A DNA stretch of 64,000 nucleotides from Parapristionchus giblindavisi (Eukaryota; Nematoda; Chromadorea; Rhabditida; Diplogasteridae), in contig CALSFV010000002.1 in the NCBI GenBank assembly GCA_943737045.1, positions 1,240,001 to 1,304,000 on the forward strand, given 5' to 3'. A model generated the notes under the pieces. It was not told the DNA's origin. It searched no databases and worked only from the letters and a program-made list of their open reading frames with translations. This document shows, piece by piece, positions 1 to 11,807 of the stretch; positions within the stretch are counted from its first letter, which is position 1, and the number at the start of each line of letters is the position of its first letter. A program made the position numbers and the translations under genes.

Positions 1-1290
1 TATTAAATCAGCTAAGAATGATTGATTTACGATATCATCTATTGAAATTCACTAGAAGATTTGGAGAGGGAGAAGCAAAGATAGGGAGTGAGGGAGAGCG
101 AGACAGAGACTGAGTAAATTCGAACAAAAAACATGAAGGAAAACACCGTGGAACGTGAAAACGAAATATTATGGCGGGGAAATGGCTGATCACGAAGGAA
201 TGCAATGATGATAAACACTATCGATGGTAGATCACTTTCCTCTCACCTTCTTTTCTTTCTCTGTACCCTCTTCCTAATGCGTACTCTCTCACACTGTCTG
301 GGTCTTTTGTCTCTCTTATGTCTCTCGACTGCGATCAAAGAACCATCACACAATTGGAGTTGCGACAGGTAAATCTCTTATTGGTGGAAGAAAGTTAACA
401 ATTCATGAATACCGAGGCAAAGAGACGAATACAGGGAGACAGGGAGACATATCGATTGAATTGACCTTGAATTATCTCTGGCATAGCAGTGATTTTTTAA
501 ACAGGATATCCTTTACCTTTATGCGGTGTTACATTTTCCTTATGTACATACACCGTAACCCCCTCCTCCGTGTCTCCGTCGTTACGGCGGGGGTTACGGC
601 GTACGTCCGCCGCGTAAATCTAACACCGCATTCCCTTTCAGAAAAACGAAGGGAGAGTGTGTGACAAGTGCGGAGAGCTGCGAATATTGATCGAGTTGTC
701 AGTTGATGGCGAAAACTTTTACATTCACACATTTCATTTGATGACTCTATCTACTTTAATATCCATTCTCTCTTCATTTTCGTTTATTTCATTCTTTTGC
801 TTCTTCCGCAAAGAGAGTCGACTGGGAACGGAGGAAGCGAAAAGGAAATAGCGAACGAATTCATTCGAAATCGAGTGAAAGCGAAGCATATTACAATTTC
901 GAAAATGTTCATTTGCCAATTTTATTTTTGTGGGAGTACCAAGCTCATATATAATAATCTAGCTAAGCTTGAGCTTAATCTTTAGTGCATCTCATACCTT
1001 ATCGTTTTCGCTTCACTCTCGTACTATAATTATTATCCGTAAGAATTTAAATGTCTTCCATTATTCATTGCCCGTTCGAATTTTATTATGCATTTGTGCG
1101 AGTGTTGGTGCATCGCCTATCCCCATCATCCGCTCACACGAAGTGCTGCTGGTGATGACAGCTAGGCCAGCGATAATGATAGGCCAAGTCAGTCCGGAGG
1201 GCCTAATCTCTTCCTCGGACCTACTTTACCGCGTGATTTAGTCACTAAATACCAAAGCATTTTTTTAGAATTCTTAAACGCAGACGTTAC
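1..1290. other. intergenic, repeat-bearing, no gene recognised
   Basis: No exon chain is recognised. The stretch contains a short palindromic element (521-631) and, around 1140-1240, a fragment of a dispersed repeat (GCTAGGCCAGCGATAATGAT-like) also seen near 9390, 35990 and 46590. The small open frames here are short and have no supporting features. Confidence 0.5.
521..631. repeat. palindromic MITE, ATGCGGTGTTA ends
   Basis: The ends ATGCGGTGTTA and TAACACCGCAT are inverted repeats, and the interior holds inverted ACGCCGTAACCCCC-like blocks. A close relative forms a near-perfect hairpin at 38111-38221, and longer relatives with GGCG.TGTTAC ends lie at 46059-46514 and 53442-53897. Confidence 0.7.
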
Positions 1291-1425
1291 CATGTTGACA
1301 TGGGAAAAAGAAAACAGAAATATAAACGAAATGACGTTGATAAACTTTCACTCCCTTTAACTTTTCCTGCTCTTGTTCCTGCTATGTGTATGTATTTACA
1401 TTTTTTTTTGTTAGGCAAACATAGG

Positions 1426-2424
1426 TCTCCTTGCCATAAATATTCATTCAATTGGATTTCTTCCTTCCTACAATCTCGATCACAATCCGTACAAGTTGGT
1501 CTTTCCCAATCCCGCCCATACAATACAGTTAGCGGTGTGCCACAAGGTAGCTGCTTAGGCCCCTTGCTTTTCTCTCTTTTCATTAATGAACTACCTTCCC
1601 TACTCCCTAGGGGTGCATTTTGTTCTATCTATGCCGATGACATGAAGATTTACTCCTTTAATGATCCGTCCATTATTCAACACTCACTGAACATTGTACA
1701 TGAATGGAGCATGAATTTTGGTCTTTGCATGTCCAAAACAAAGTCCGTTGTCATGCATATTGGCGCCAGCCATCCTGACATTGCTTTATATGTAGACAAT
1801 GAAGTTCTTCCCGTGGTAGAAGAGTTTACAGATCTTGGTGTAACGTATAATAATAAGTTAGAGTTTCATAACCACATTACAAATATCGTCAACAAGGCGA
1901 AAGCACGATGCGCATACATTCATAGATCTTTTATGTCTCGCTCCATAAATGTTTATGCACGTCTTTTTCAGACTTACGTCTTGCCTGTTCTGGAGTACTG
2001 TAGCGAGCTGTGGAATCCCAATAGTGTCATGCTGAATGATCTAATTGAGTCCTGTCTGACCTCATATTCCAGGAGAGTCCTTGCGAAGTGCGGCATACCC
2101 TACACAAACTACGCCGAGGCACTCAATCTACTCAATCTCCGCTCGCTCAAACATCGTCGAACCTGTTTAGATCTTTCTTTTGTATTCAAAATTGTTCACG
2201 GATTCGTTGATGTCGATTGTAGGCAATTTTTCATCATTTCGAGTAATCTAAATCGTACTAGAGGTCATCCTATGAGAATGTGTTGTAATAGATGTAATAG
2301 TAGTAGATATCTTTCATTCTTCTCCAATAGAATTGTTAATAGTTGGAATAGTCTTGATACATTAATTGTAACTTCCCCCAACCCAATAGTTTTCAATAAT
2401 CGTATTAAAGCTGTAATCTCGTAA
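1426..2424 (+). mobile_element. 5'-truncated non-LTR retrotransposon reverse transcriptase (CR1/Jockey-like)
   Basis: A continuous frame ending at 2424 carries the C-terminal half of a LINE reverse transcriptase. Visible are the SGVPQGSCLGPLLF block (RT motif 4), the catalytic YADD box, a downstream DLGV segment and a C-terminal WNSL-containing tail of the kind seen in CR1/Jockey elements. The frame is open further upstream to about 1300, but the RT-like similarity begins near 1426. Endonuclease and 5' RT motifs are absent, as expected of 5'-truncated insertions from target-primed reverse transcription. The frame has no stops, so the copy may be fairly young. Family assignment is by motif only. 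Confidence 0.85.
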
Positions 2425-3545
2425 TTTAGCAGCTATCTTCGAATCTTATTCATTTCTAAAGTATCGCTTTGAGTTTATCTTCCTTCCCTCATTATATAAG
2501 AAGCGATAAATATATTAATTACCGACATGTGACAGGACAAGCTGCAAAATGTGTTCTATGAATAGAATTGGATCTTTGGTTAGGCTCTCATTCAAAAGTT
2601 TCGCGGAAGCAACATAATAGCTAGGGCTCCGAGAGAATTTTGGAACTGCGCCTGTCCAGCTTTCCTTGACGGAAGCACAAAAGAAAATAGGATAAAAAAT
2701 TGAGTTTTCAATTCTGTCCTAGTGTACCCAAGAAAAATTGGCTTGCGCATTTTCCAAATTTTCAATGATCTCCAATTTCTACACGCTCCCTCTCGATTTT
2801 GAACGGATCTTGATCGCGGCAGATGCGATTTGATTAATATTAAAAGTGTGACTGATCCTTTTTGCGTATGTCCCGAGCTTTCTCTTTATCCCTCTCTTTC
2901 TCCGCACTCTCCACTTCACACACAATCTCTCACTTTCATATTTTCTCTGTCTCTGTCACTCTCTTCGTTTCCTTTATCACTAACGAACTTATTTTTCTCT
3001 GTGTCCTCTTCATTTCCCCTTATCCTCTTTATCATTTTTTTGTCTCTCTCATTCACTCCGGGCGCACTGAGGACTGCATTGCCATTTATCAGCTGCTGTT
3101 TCTATGTCGTTCCTTCTACTCTCCCTCTCTCCCTCTCTCCCGATCTCCCTCCCTCTCGCTCTCTTCCTCTCTATTTCTCTCTCTCTCCTTTCCTTTCTCT
3201 CTATCCTTCTGTCTTACACTACCTGCGACCTTTCACGGGTGAGAGTCGTTGTTTTTGCTTCTTCCCCCACTTCCTTACACTCTTTTTCATCTACTTCGAC
3301 ATTTATATATTCTTGTGGCCACAAGAGAACAAACGCTCATATTTCGTAACTATTGGGAATAATGGGCTGTCCGGCTTCAGTTCGGATGAACTTTTCAGCA
3401 CACAGCTTATTTTTCTTATTTATATATTATTTATTTATTATTTATTTATTTATTCTTATTTATTCTTATTTATTTAGCTTATTTATTTTATTTTTCAGCT
3501 TGGCTTATTTTCTCTCCTCTCTGACAAAGCTCTCTCGTTGAGGAC
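2425..3545. repeat. pyrimidine-rich low-complexity tract and (TTTA)n
   Basis: About 2870-3230 is dominated by CTCTCTCCCT-type runs on the + strand, and 3415-3500 is TTTA/TTATT repeats. The Ser/Leu/Phe-rich frames here are by-products of that composition. No gene is seen. Confidence 0.75.
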
Positions 3546-3654
3546 AAAGAAAGAGCGTAGAGTTTGAAAGCAGCTCATGTCAGGGCAGAATAAACTATTA
3601 GGCCTGATATCAGACCAAACAAACGAGTTTGTTCTGAACTACGTATAATACTAG

Positions 3655-3890
3655 AGTTGGCTATTCGGGGGTTGCGGGCCCGCAATGGCCTTGACGTTGT
3701 ATTGATAATGATTGCGGGCCCGCAATGCGGTGTAAAATCATTGCGGGCCCGCAAACTTGGATGGAGGGGAGGGGGGAAGCGATTGCGGGCACGCAACCAG
3801 AGAGCGAAGGAAAGTGAAGAGAACATAGAAGAACGACCGATCACAAAAAGTAGAGGATAGGAATAAAGTAGTTATTGCCAACCCTACCTA
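3655..3890. repeat. GCGGGCCCGC-bearing repeat, copy 1
   Basis: Contains three copies of the palindrome TTGCGGGCCCGCAA plus a variant (GCGGGCACGC). It begins AGAGTTGGC and ends GCCAACCCT, an imperfect terminal inverted repeat of hAT style. A second copy with the same internal order lies at 5237-5460. Confidence 0.6.
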
Positions 3891-4194
3891 GTACTGAGAG
3901 TCTATAGTTTGGTCTACTTTCAGACGCAACAAATTTCATCCGACCTTATACCCCAAAACTGTCCTGAACATGTTTCGAAAAATGTTTCAATATTCATAGA
4001 GATTATTAGCTTCACCTTCCACCCTTTAAAATGTTCAGAATTCGAAGAGAAGACAAATAATGCACCCCTTTGCTTATCGTGTCTTTCTGTTCTTTTCGTG
4101 ACTTATTTGCACCACATGTTGGTTACTTGTTTACAACACTTTGTGATGACCACGCGCTCAATCTGTCAGCGCGCCCAGTGCCAATGAGATCTTT

Positions 4195-4412
4195 TGGTGA
4201 TGGGTGCCGCACGGCGATCTGATTGAGCAATTAGGAAACGTCGCACATCTCGTAGCTCATAAACGACGACTTTTCTGAAGATGGTGCTTTGGCCATAGCT
4301 AGATATTCAATAGATCTAGGGAATTGTAGCACAAATTTTTGAAATTTAGCAGATTTCCCGAGATATGCGTAAAGGAAATTTCGCTAATAGGCCGATCAGA
4401 TCGCTGTGTGCC
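4195..4412. repeat. dispersed repeat, inverted copy at 21838-22031
   Basis: Runs from a GATCTGATTGAGCAATTAGG block to an AATAGGCCGATCAGATCG block. The same order of blocks is found reverse-complemented at 21838-22031 inside the intron of the membrane protein gene at 20826. No coding potential is seen. Confidence 0.6.
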
Positions 4413-5136
4413 GAGGAGTTGTATGCACAGCGTTCTCATGACTTTCAAAGCAAGAACGACCGCTCAACATACAAACTCTCTCGAATACAATGGTCTCTCC
4501 TTTGTCTTGCTTTGGAAGAAAAATGGCTTGGACCAGAATACTGTGTATGGTACCTCAGCACGCACAGACTAATCAGTCATTGTATGACTACTACCATGTT
4601 CACTGAATTTTCACTTGCCTAGAATTTCCCGCAGGACATCGTGTGCCTTGAATAACTGTATTCACATTTTCCGCTACCTTTTCATTCATGTACCAATGGT
4701 TTTTTGTTAGATAAAGGTCCTTGGATTCTTCATTGATCAGTGGTCGGGATTTCGCAGCCCTCGATAAACGAAATAGTTGATGACGCTTCAAAGTACTTAC
4801 AGTAAATTGTTTTCTCGTCTATACATGGATATTCTTTTCCTCCCTGCGTGATTTAGATCTAACGTAATTTTCGTAAAATTTCGTTTCCTTTGTGTACTAT
4901 CGGTCAGGAGTGATCTCCGTTATAGACACTTGAAGACTTCACTTCAGTTTACTTCACTTTACTCTATCTCATTTTACGTTAGAGTAAACTGTCCCTCTCT
5001 TTCTCTTTTTGTGTCTCGCTTTCTATATCCACACATCTGCTCTAAATACGAGTCTCATCGACGTTATTTGCAGATGACTGATGACGTATAGCTCATTCGA
5101 AAGAAATTTGTCTGTACATTAAGACAGTGTCTTTAA

Positions 5137-5233
5137 AGGGAGCGTAACGTCACTCAATGGTCTCTTCATTGCGCACACTATTTCTCTGTTCTCTAACAAC
5201 GAGAGAGCATTGCGCGTCGAAGAGACCATTGAG
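5137..5233. mobile_element. MITE-1 copy, right end lost
   Basis: A TTAA (5133-5136) precedes AGGGAGCGTAACGTCACTC, and the interior shows the CAATGGTCTCTTC stem of MITE-1. The right terminus is replaced by the start of the GCGGGCCCGC repeat. Confidence 0.7.
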
Positions 5234-5236
5234 TAG

Positions 5237-5460
5237 AGTTGGCTTTTCGGGGGTTGCGGCCCGCAATGGCCTTGACTCTTTATTTCTAATGATTGCGGGC
5301 CCGCAATGCGGTGTAAAATCATTGCGGGCCCGCAATGATTCTGTTCTCTCAAGCAAACGAGAGAGCGAAGGAAAGTGAAGAGAACAAAAGAACGACCGAT
5401 CACAAAAAGTGGCCAGATAGGAATAAAGTAGTCATTGCGGGCCGCCCCATGGGCGGTTCA
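5237..5460. repeat. GCGGGCCCGC-bearing repeat, copy 2
   Basis: Same internal order as the copy at 3655-3890 (AGTTGGC start, repeated TTGCGGGCCCGCAA palindromes, a GACCGATCACAAAAAGT block). It directly abuts a truncated MITE-1. From 5460 to 6084 no gene or clear repeat is seen. Confidence 0.6.
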
Positions 5461-6084
5461 CACCGCAGTATCCATCACGTGTCCATTGTTCTGACTACTT
5501 TTAGCGACCTTGAGCAACGCGGAGGGGCTTTTGGCTTCAAGTATTCCTGAATCCAAGTCTCCGTCACACAGTTCTCATTTTTGCAGCGATCTTTTAGCGT
5601 ACTCCGCCCACTTAAATGCACTTTGACTTGGTGTATTTTCCTTTTTTTTTTAAATTGGGGAGGGAGTAATTTTCGTAATTTGAGTGGTGTATCATAGACC
5701 GTGTATGAAAACTGTTTTGAATGTGTGTAAAGTTTTAAACGTATTTACTATGTGAAGTTTCTCTAGAAAAAATGTTTGAATTGTTCTTTATTTCTTTAAT
5801 TTTATTATACCCATATATCAGGACAAACAAACCTGGGTCAAGTTCGAGCACGAAAATTAAATACGGAAGAAACTCAAAAGAAACTCACTTCACGCTCATC
5901 TTTTGATGCACATACCGATTAGATAGATAAGGATCAATAACTCCTGTCACCTCGCTCAGGTGTGTGCTATTATTAAATATAATTTATCGAATAGATGAAT
6001 GAAAAGTGAGTTAACCAAGAATAAACAGTTGATTTTCAGGAAGAGGAATTCCAATAACAACAACTTTGAAGTTACCGACCTTGA

Positions 6085-9000
6085 TTAAAGAATGAGCGCA
6101 TTATTTTGAAGACGATTATTACGAAATTGATTGACTTCGAACTCGAGGAAGTCCTGTAAAAATAAGAATATCCCATACTCTTGAAATTAGCATAGAAAAT
6201 CAAAATATATTGAATTTTTTGTAGATCACACTCACAATAAGAATAGTGGCTCCGATGACGGAAGCTTTGATTCGAACGTCGAGATCGACTGGGACTGCAA
6301 GGGAAATTATTGAAAAGGGGTGCACAAAAATGGTAATGAAGCATTATGGCTAATACGGCCATAATCGATAAAAGCGCAAATTAATCAGTTAATAGCTATA
6401 AAAATCTGGGGGGGGGGGGCGATCGTTTTGCCAACGATCGTTTGCACAACGGATCATAAATCGGTTGCAATTTGGCGTATGACAACCAACGTTGTACCAT
6501 TGTCAGTGAGAGTGTACGGTATTGGGCTACCGTAACCGACAGGAAGCGCGAACTGATTTGTTTCAGTTGACCTCGCCATTTTCAACCATGACCCGGGGTT
6601 CATGGTTGAAAATGGCGAACGTCGAAAAATTCATGGTGGCCCGAGATCAAATACTAGTTGCCATTATATCAATAGTGAGCCAACCTTTATCTTTATGGAT
6701 ACCGTAACCCGAACTACCGTAATCTAGCTACCGTACCCTACAATATTATAGCGAAATTCACCACTCTACCTTTATCTCTAATACTCTCTCGTGTCTGGCC
6801 CCGCCAACTCTTATGCCTAGATTCAAAATCAGTCAAGAGCCATTCAGTCTTCCCGTTCACTACGCTCTGTATTCTTCTCTCGTCTCTGCTAATAAAGCAA
6901 GATAGTAACTCTTGTGCACACTACACTTCATACACACACCAAAGGACATAACAACTGTATCCGTTGTGCAAACGATCGTTGGCAAAACGATCGCCACCCA
7001 AAAATCTAACATTTTCAATTTGCCCATTAAACCATAACGTATTATTGAAACCATAATGTATTTTGATTGGATAACCTACATTCTATCTCGAAGACATCAG
7101 CATTGGAGTAAGACGAATGAATGTATCCGAGATATTTTCGTTTGATCCTGCCGAGCAAACCTCCATTTGTGAATGAACGAAGCTACAACAATAGCATTCT
7201 TCACAGATAACAATTTTGACCATTATTACACCGCACGTCAAATTCTGCAGTATGAACTTGTTCTACATGTATTCCTTTATTTTGGGGAAACTAGATGGAT
7301 AAATACCGGAAAGTCGGCATCACAGCAACATCGCGCACAGCAGCGACCATCGATCAAAATCACCTTGATATGGGAAAAAACATTGATAACTGATTATCAT
7401 AATCAAATAACTATACTCGACCATATTAAAATAAAGAACGCTTTTCATTGATTTATCGCGGATATGCCTTTAAGACCCCCCCCCCCACAAGAAAGAAAGT
7501 TTAATTGTAAGAAGAAAAGGGAGTTGGATGCAAGGCTAGGTGCAAGAATTGTAATTTCATGCACACCAGAGCTCTCGTCTATGTGGATTCTTGATAACTG
7601 TGTTGCAAATGAAATGAAGGTATGCCTTTAAATCGGTGGCAAAATATATTCATTTCGAGCTCACGGTTTGATAATCCTACTACAGAAAAACAAAATTTTC
7701 ACTGACATCTTCTCCTTTCCCATCAGCAATTGTCAATGACGACCCACAACAGGATCTACGTGTCCGAATGTCACCGATCTATAAAATTACATCGTAATAT
7801 CCAATACAAAATTATCTTTGCCAATTAGGCTGTTCTCAAGTTTACTCTGTTACTAACCTTCTCAGCTTGACTCTCCACTGAACTATGCCGTTTGCAGTAC
7901 TCCAAACATGCGCAACATCCACTTATACAGCACTGAAGGGGACGGGCAACTGTGAATGCCACCTTCAAGGTAAAGTTTCCCCTCTTTCATTCAATAACCA
8001 TCTTACCCTTCCGTATCCGTCGTAGAACTTGAACAGATATCCTCTCTGGTTTCTCAGTATTTGAGCCTGGACCATTTCTGATTCTTCGGAAGCCATATAG
8101 ATCTAAACATCGCAAATTTAATTTTATTATACAGGAAACAGTTTTCTAGCAGTGTCTTTCTTCGGGATTCTGCTGTGATAACTGCATTATCATTTATGGG
8201 ATATCCTTTCATTGTGCTATTCACCCGTCATGGGTCGGGTGATTTAATAGTCTTTCATAAGTGGATAAACTGTGTAGATGGAAATTAAAATCCGGTGTGT
8301 CGGACGCAAAAAATGGGTGGCGCGAAAAATCACGAAAAAAATTGATTGAGTTTTAGCTATATCTGTTTCTTTTTTCGAGTGAATTTTGGCAAAATAGGGT
8401 GGGTCTTGTCGCTAGCGACAATGATATCTTTTACTAAAAGCAATGCGCGTTGTAGCGTGAGGAATCTCTGATGCAATGAATTCTTTGTCGGAGAATATCA
8501 AGAGGGGAACCCTTCTCTTCTTCCATCTTCTACTAGTGATACACAGCCATGAAACGAACGAATATCAGTATAAAAGAAGCAAACATTTTCTCACCTGCTC
8601 GCCCAAATGCGTAGGTGATTTTTGCATAACTGTCATGGAAAATAATTGTTTTGAGAAAATTTGATTAATTTATGTCAATATTGTGAAATTTAACAAAGGA
8701 CAAACCTCGATGCCCATGAGGAATTCCAGTAGTTCTGGTTTTTGTCTGACCACAATGTTGCTGAGATTAGCCAGGAATTCGAGTCCAGGAGGACATCCGG
8801 GAACAGGGTCAGGAATGGCAATCCATCGAGTCTCTGAGAGAGAATAAAAGAGAATAACCTTTTTTTTATTTTTTTATTTTTTAAGAAGTATTTTATTCAA
8901 ATTGTTTTCACAAAGAAAAACAAAACAAAGGAAACTCTCATTGTTTTATACACTTTACCACCCTTTTTCTTATCGCTTCGTATCTTGTAAACACTTGATT

Positions 9001-9628
9001 AGCAAGTTCATATTGGTCACAATTTTTGCAGTTGTATAACATTTAATTTTGAAAAAAATATAACTGCTGAATATAAAATTTAAACATGGCTTAACCTACC
9101 TAATGAAACCTATTATAATTCCGTTACATTGCGGTGAGGGGTAGGGGATGGGGTTTTTTTTTAAATTCTCACGCGGCTGTGGCGCTCCTGGCTGCATGAT
9201 AATTGGTAGTACACCGGCTTGTGGTTGATAAGTGCCATAGGGGGCGAGTAGAGGAGTTCCACCATGTTTCTCCAGAGTCACTGGTATCGTAAACGCTATT
9301 TGCTGGGCGTGTGTTATACCATACGGTTGCTGAATAAATGAAACGTTACTGCTGTAAAAGTAAAGGTAAATGTAACTAGTATTGTCGCGAGGGAGATCGC
9401 TGCTAGGTCAGTGATATCTTCTGCAGACTTACTTTACCTCGTGCTATAATTAATTCCAATTCCTGTCGAGAGGAGGACAGGGAATCGGAAGGGAGATGAG
9501 ATGGATGGGGATATTTTAAATATATTTATAGAATAAACGACGCATACTAGAGAGGGGTCATAACTCGGAGGTGGCTCGTTTGGTGGGGAAGGTTGTGTAG
9601 TCGATGTGTGCTCTACAGAGTTATCCAT
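6085..9628 (-). CDS. phospholipid scramblase, copy A (possibly frameshifted)
   Basis: Eleven exons read on the minus strand: 9628-9548, 9329-9173, 8833-8706, 8629-8595, 8102-8007, 7962-7858, 7778-7707, 7363-7307, 7192-7080 by splice sites (103 nt, 7182-7080), 6294-6236 and 6153-6085. Scramblases are tail-anchored Ca2+-dependent proteins linked to phospholipid movement across membranes. Visible: a Pro-rich N terminus with PPPSYDPS, the WIAIPDPVPGCPPGLEFL block, a Cys-rich RPLQCC..GCCAC segment, a second CC cluster before DADFP, NADVFEIEFPVDLDV (the scramblase Ca-binding-like region) and a C-terminal hydrophobic helix ending in DFLEFE. Every exon except the fourth matches copy B in phase. Exon 4 is 35 nt, where 36 would keep frame, so either a base was lost at its acceptor or another splice form is used. 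A TIR element (6408-6999) sits in the last-but-two intron. Confidence 0.8.
6408..6999. mobile_element. TIR element with 8 bp target duplication
   Basis: The ends GGCGATCGTTTTGCCAACG and its inverse bound the element. The direct repeat AAAAATCT (6400-6407 and 7000-7007) is an 8 bp target site duplication. It lies in an intron of scramblase copy A. No transposase frame is seen, so it is non-autonomous. Confidence 0.8.
9548..9628 (-). promoter_or_regulatory. start exon of scramblase copy A
   Basis: The first ATG on the minus strand is at 9628. The exon is 27 codons and ends at a GTATGC donor, the same length and donor as copy B (13636-13716), which is why this start was chosen. Confidence 0.7.
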
Positions 9629-9958
9629 TACTGAAAATGTGATTCACATAACGAGTTTGAATGAGAGCATAACAGATGAAGCGGATAAGGAATCATAGAA
9701 TCGAATAGATTGAATACTACTATAAATTGTTGCTAAGAGATCGGTTTTGTCTAAGCCTTTGAAAATATATTTATCACATGCTCACGCAAAATGTGTGCAA
9801 TAATGCATGGAAGTGCAGCCCTTAAATAGATTGTGTATCAAGTTATTATTATAAATGCATCGATAATGGCTTTCGGGGAACCACAATTTTCAGACCCGCA
9901 AACGAACTGCATATGATACTACTACTTGAGAATGTGAAAAAAAAGTATTAAAGTAGTA

Positions 9959-11807
9959 TTAAGACACCGGCTCAGTAAGATTCGAGGGTTGAGCCAGTGA
10001 CCCCGGACATCGACCTCACCGATTTGGTCCAAAAAATTTTTATGGATACCCCCATGGGCCCCCATCACAAAATGGGTAATCATTTGGGCTGGTTCCTTGA
10101 AACACAGATGTGGCGGGTTTTCGAATTTTGAAAACTCGATTTTCACCGAAAAAAAATGGAGCGACCCAGGACCAATGTTAGTGTCGATTAATTATAAGTA
10201 TAAAAAGACAACAAAAACTGGCTATACGACGGTCCGGAGATCCGATCGCAAACTGAGTTTTTACCTCCTCAAAAGATTCTAAAATTAATTAAAATTTTAA
10301 AACAAAAAAAGTGCAGTCCAATTTTTACCTCATCTTATAGAGCAAAAAATTCCGCGTCAAATAAGGGCAAAAAAATCAAAAATCGAAGGACCCGTCTTTT
10401 GAGATAAATGGACCTGAATTTGACCCGAAAATATTTTTGCTTTCAAACCCCCTCATCTTTGTACTCATATTGAGGGGCTCGTCGAGTAGAACAACTTTCA
10501 TGTTGAACGTTTTGTCTGAAACTCATGTACAAGAGAAATACATGAGTAATTTATTCTCACAGTTTTTCAGTCAATTTAAAGTAAATCGAAAGTAAAAGAT
10601 TTTTTGTGCGCAAAGTGATTACGCCTATATTGTAGAACTCAAAATCCATACTTATTTTGTTGTTTCACGAAAAAAATTATTGGCCCATATTCGGGAAAAC
10701 ATGGCCTCTAATGATAATAATAATAATAATAATAATACTTTATCTTATCAGCACATTAAATGCAGAAGGGGCCAAAACAGGGGGAATCTTCTTATCCACA
10801 AGATTTATCCTTTCGTCTCTGAGAGAATTGATCTCCATTCAAGAAAACGGCAGCATATGATACTTGATTAGAATAATCAAATAACCCACGAAAGCTTTAC
10901 GTTGCTCGTCCAATCGGCCTGCTTGACAAGGTGGAAATACCGCTCCTGACTTTCCAAAGTCTGCTAGGAGGGGACTCAACTGTTGGTCCCTTTCTCTTGA
11001 TGGAATAGGCGAGTGTAGTCGAGAGTGGAGAGAGAACAGTCCAACCGACCGAACCGCAGAGAGAAAAGGCAGAAGAATATAAAGGCCTCTAAAGTGGTCA
11101 TGAAAAAAAAGTTGTCGAAACCTTGTCAAGTTTATATTCATTTTAAAGAACTCGTCGAGTACATCATTTTTCATGTTGGTCATATTCTATGAAAGTCGTT
11201 TGTTCTCAAGATACAAGCGATCGAAATGATTTGGATCCAATAACCCTTAATTGATGTATTTCTCTTGTACATGAGTTTCAGACAAAACGTTCAACATAAA
11301 AGTTGTTCTACTCGACGAGCTCTTCAATATGAGTACAAACATGAGGGGGTTTGAAAGCAAAAATATTTTCGGGTCAACTTCAAGTCCATTTATCTCAAAA
11401 TACGGGTCCTTCGATTTTTGATTTTTTGCTTTTATTTGACGCGGAATTTTTTGCTCTATAAGATGAGGCAAAAAATGTTATGCACTTTTTTGTTTTAAAA
11501 TTTTAATTAATTTTAGAATGTTTTGAGGAGGTAAAAAAATCAGTTTGCGATCGGATCTCCAGGCCGTCGTATAGCCAGTTTTTGTTGTCTATTTATACTT
11601 ATAATTAATCGACACTAACATTGGTCCTAGGTCGCTCCATTTTTTTCGGTGAAAATCGAGTTTTCAAAATTCGAAAACCCGCCACATCTGTGTTTCAAGG
11701 AACCAGCCGAAATGAATACGCATTTTGTGATGGGGGCCCATGGGGGTATCCATAAAAAAATTTTGGGCTAAATCGGTGAGGTCGATGTCCGGCACTTCCT
11801 GTCTTAA
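9959..11807. mobile_element. long foldback element, TTAA flanks (FB-TTAA), copy 1
   Basis: The element lies between TTAA sites. Its left end GACACCGGCTCAGTAAGATTC and long left arm reappear inverted as the right arm (about 11230-11807), with the right terminus shortened. Inner blocks such as ATGAGTTTCAGACAAAACGT and the GTCGAGTAGAACAACTTTCA type recur in both arms. A complete second copy is at 60215-61977. It sits upstream of scramblase copy A. No transposase frame is seen. TTAA targets are typical of piggyBac and Kolobok transposases (inference). Confidence 0.8.

Noticed and set aside
2830..3477. 215-residue Ser/Leu/Phe-rich open frame
   Set aside because: Produced by pyrimidine-rich low-complexity DNA, with overlapping open frames in all + phases and no conserved motif.
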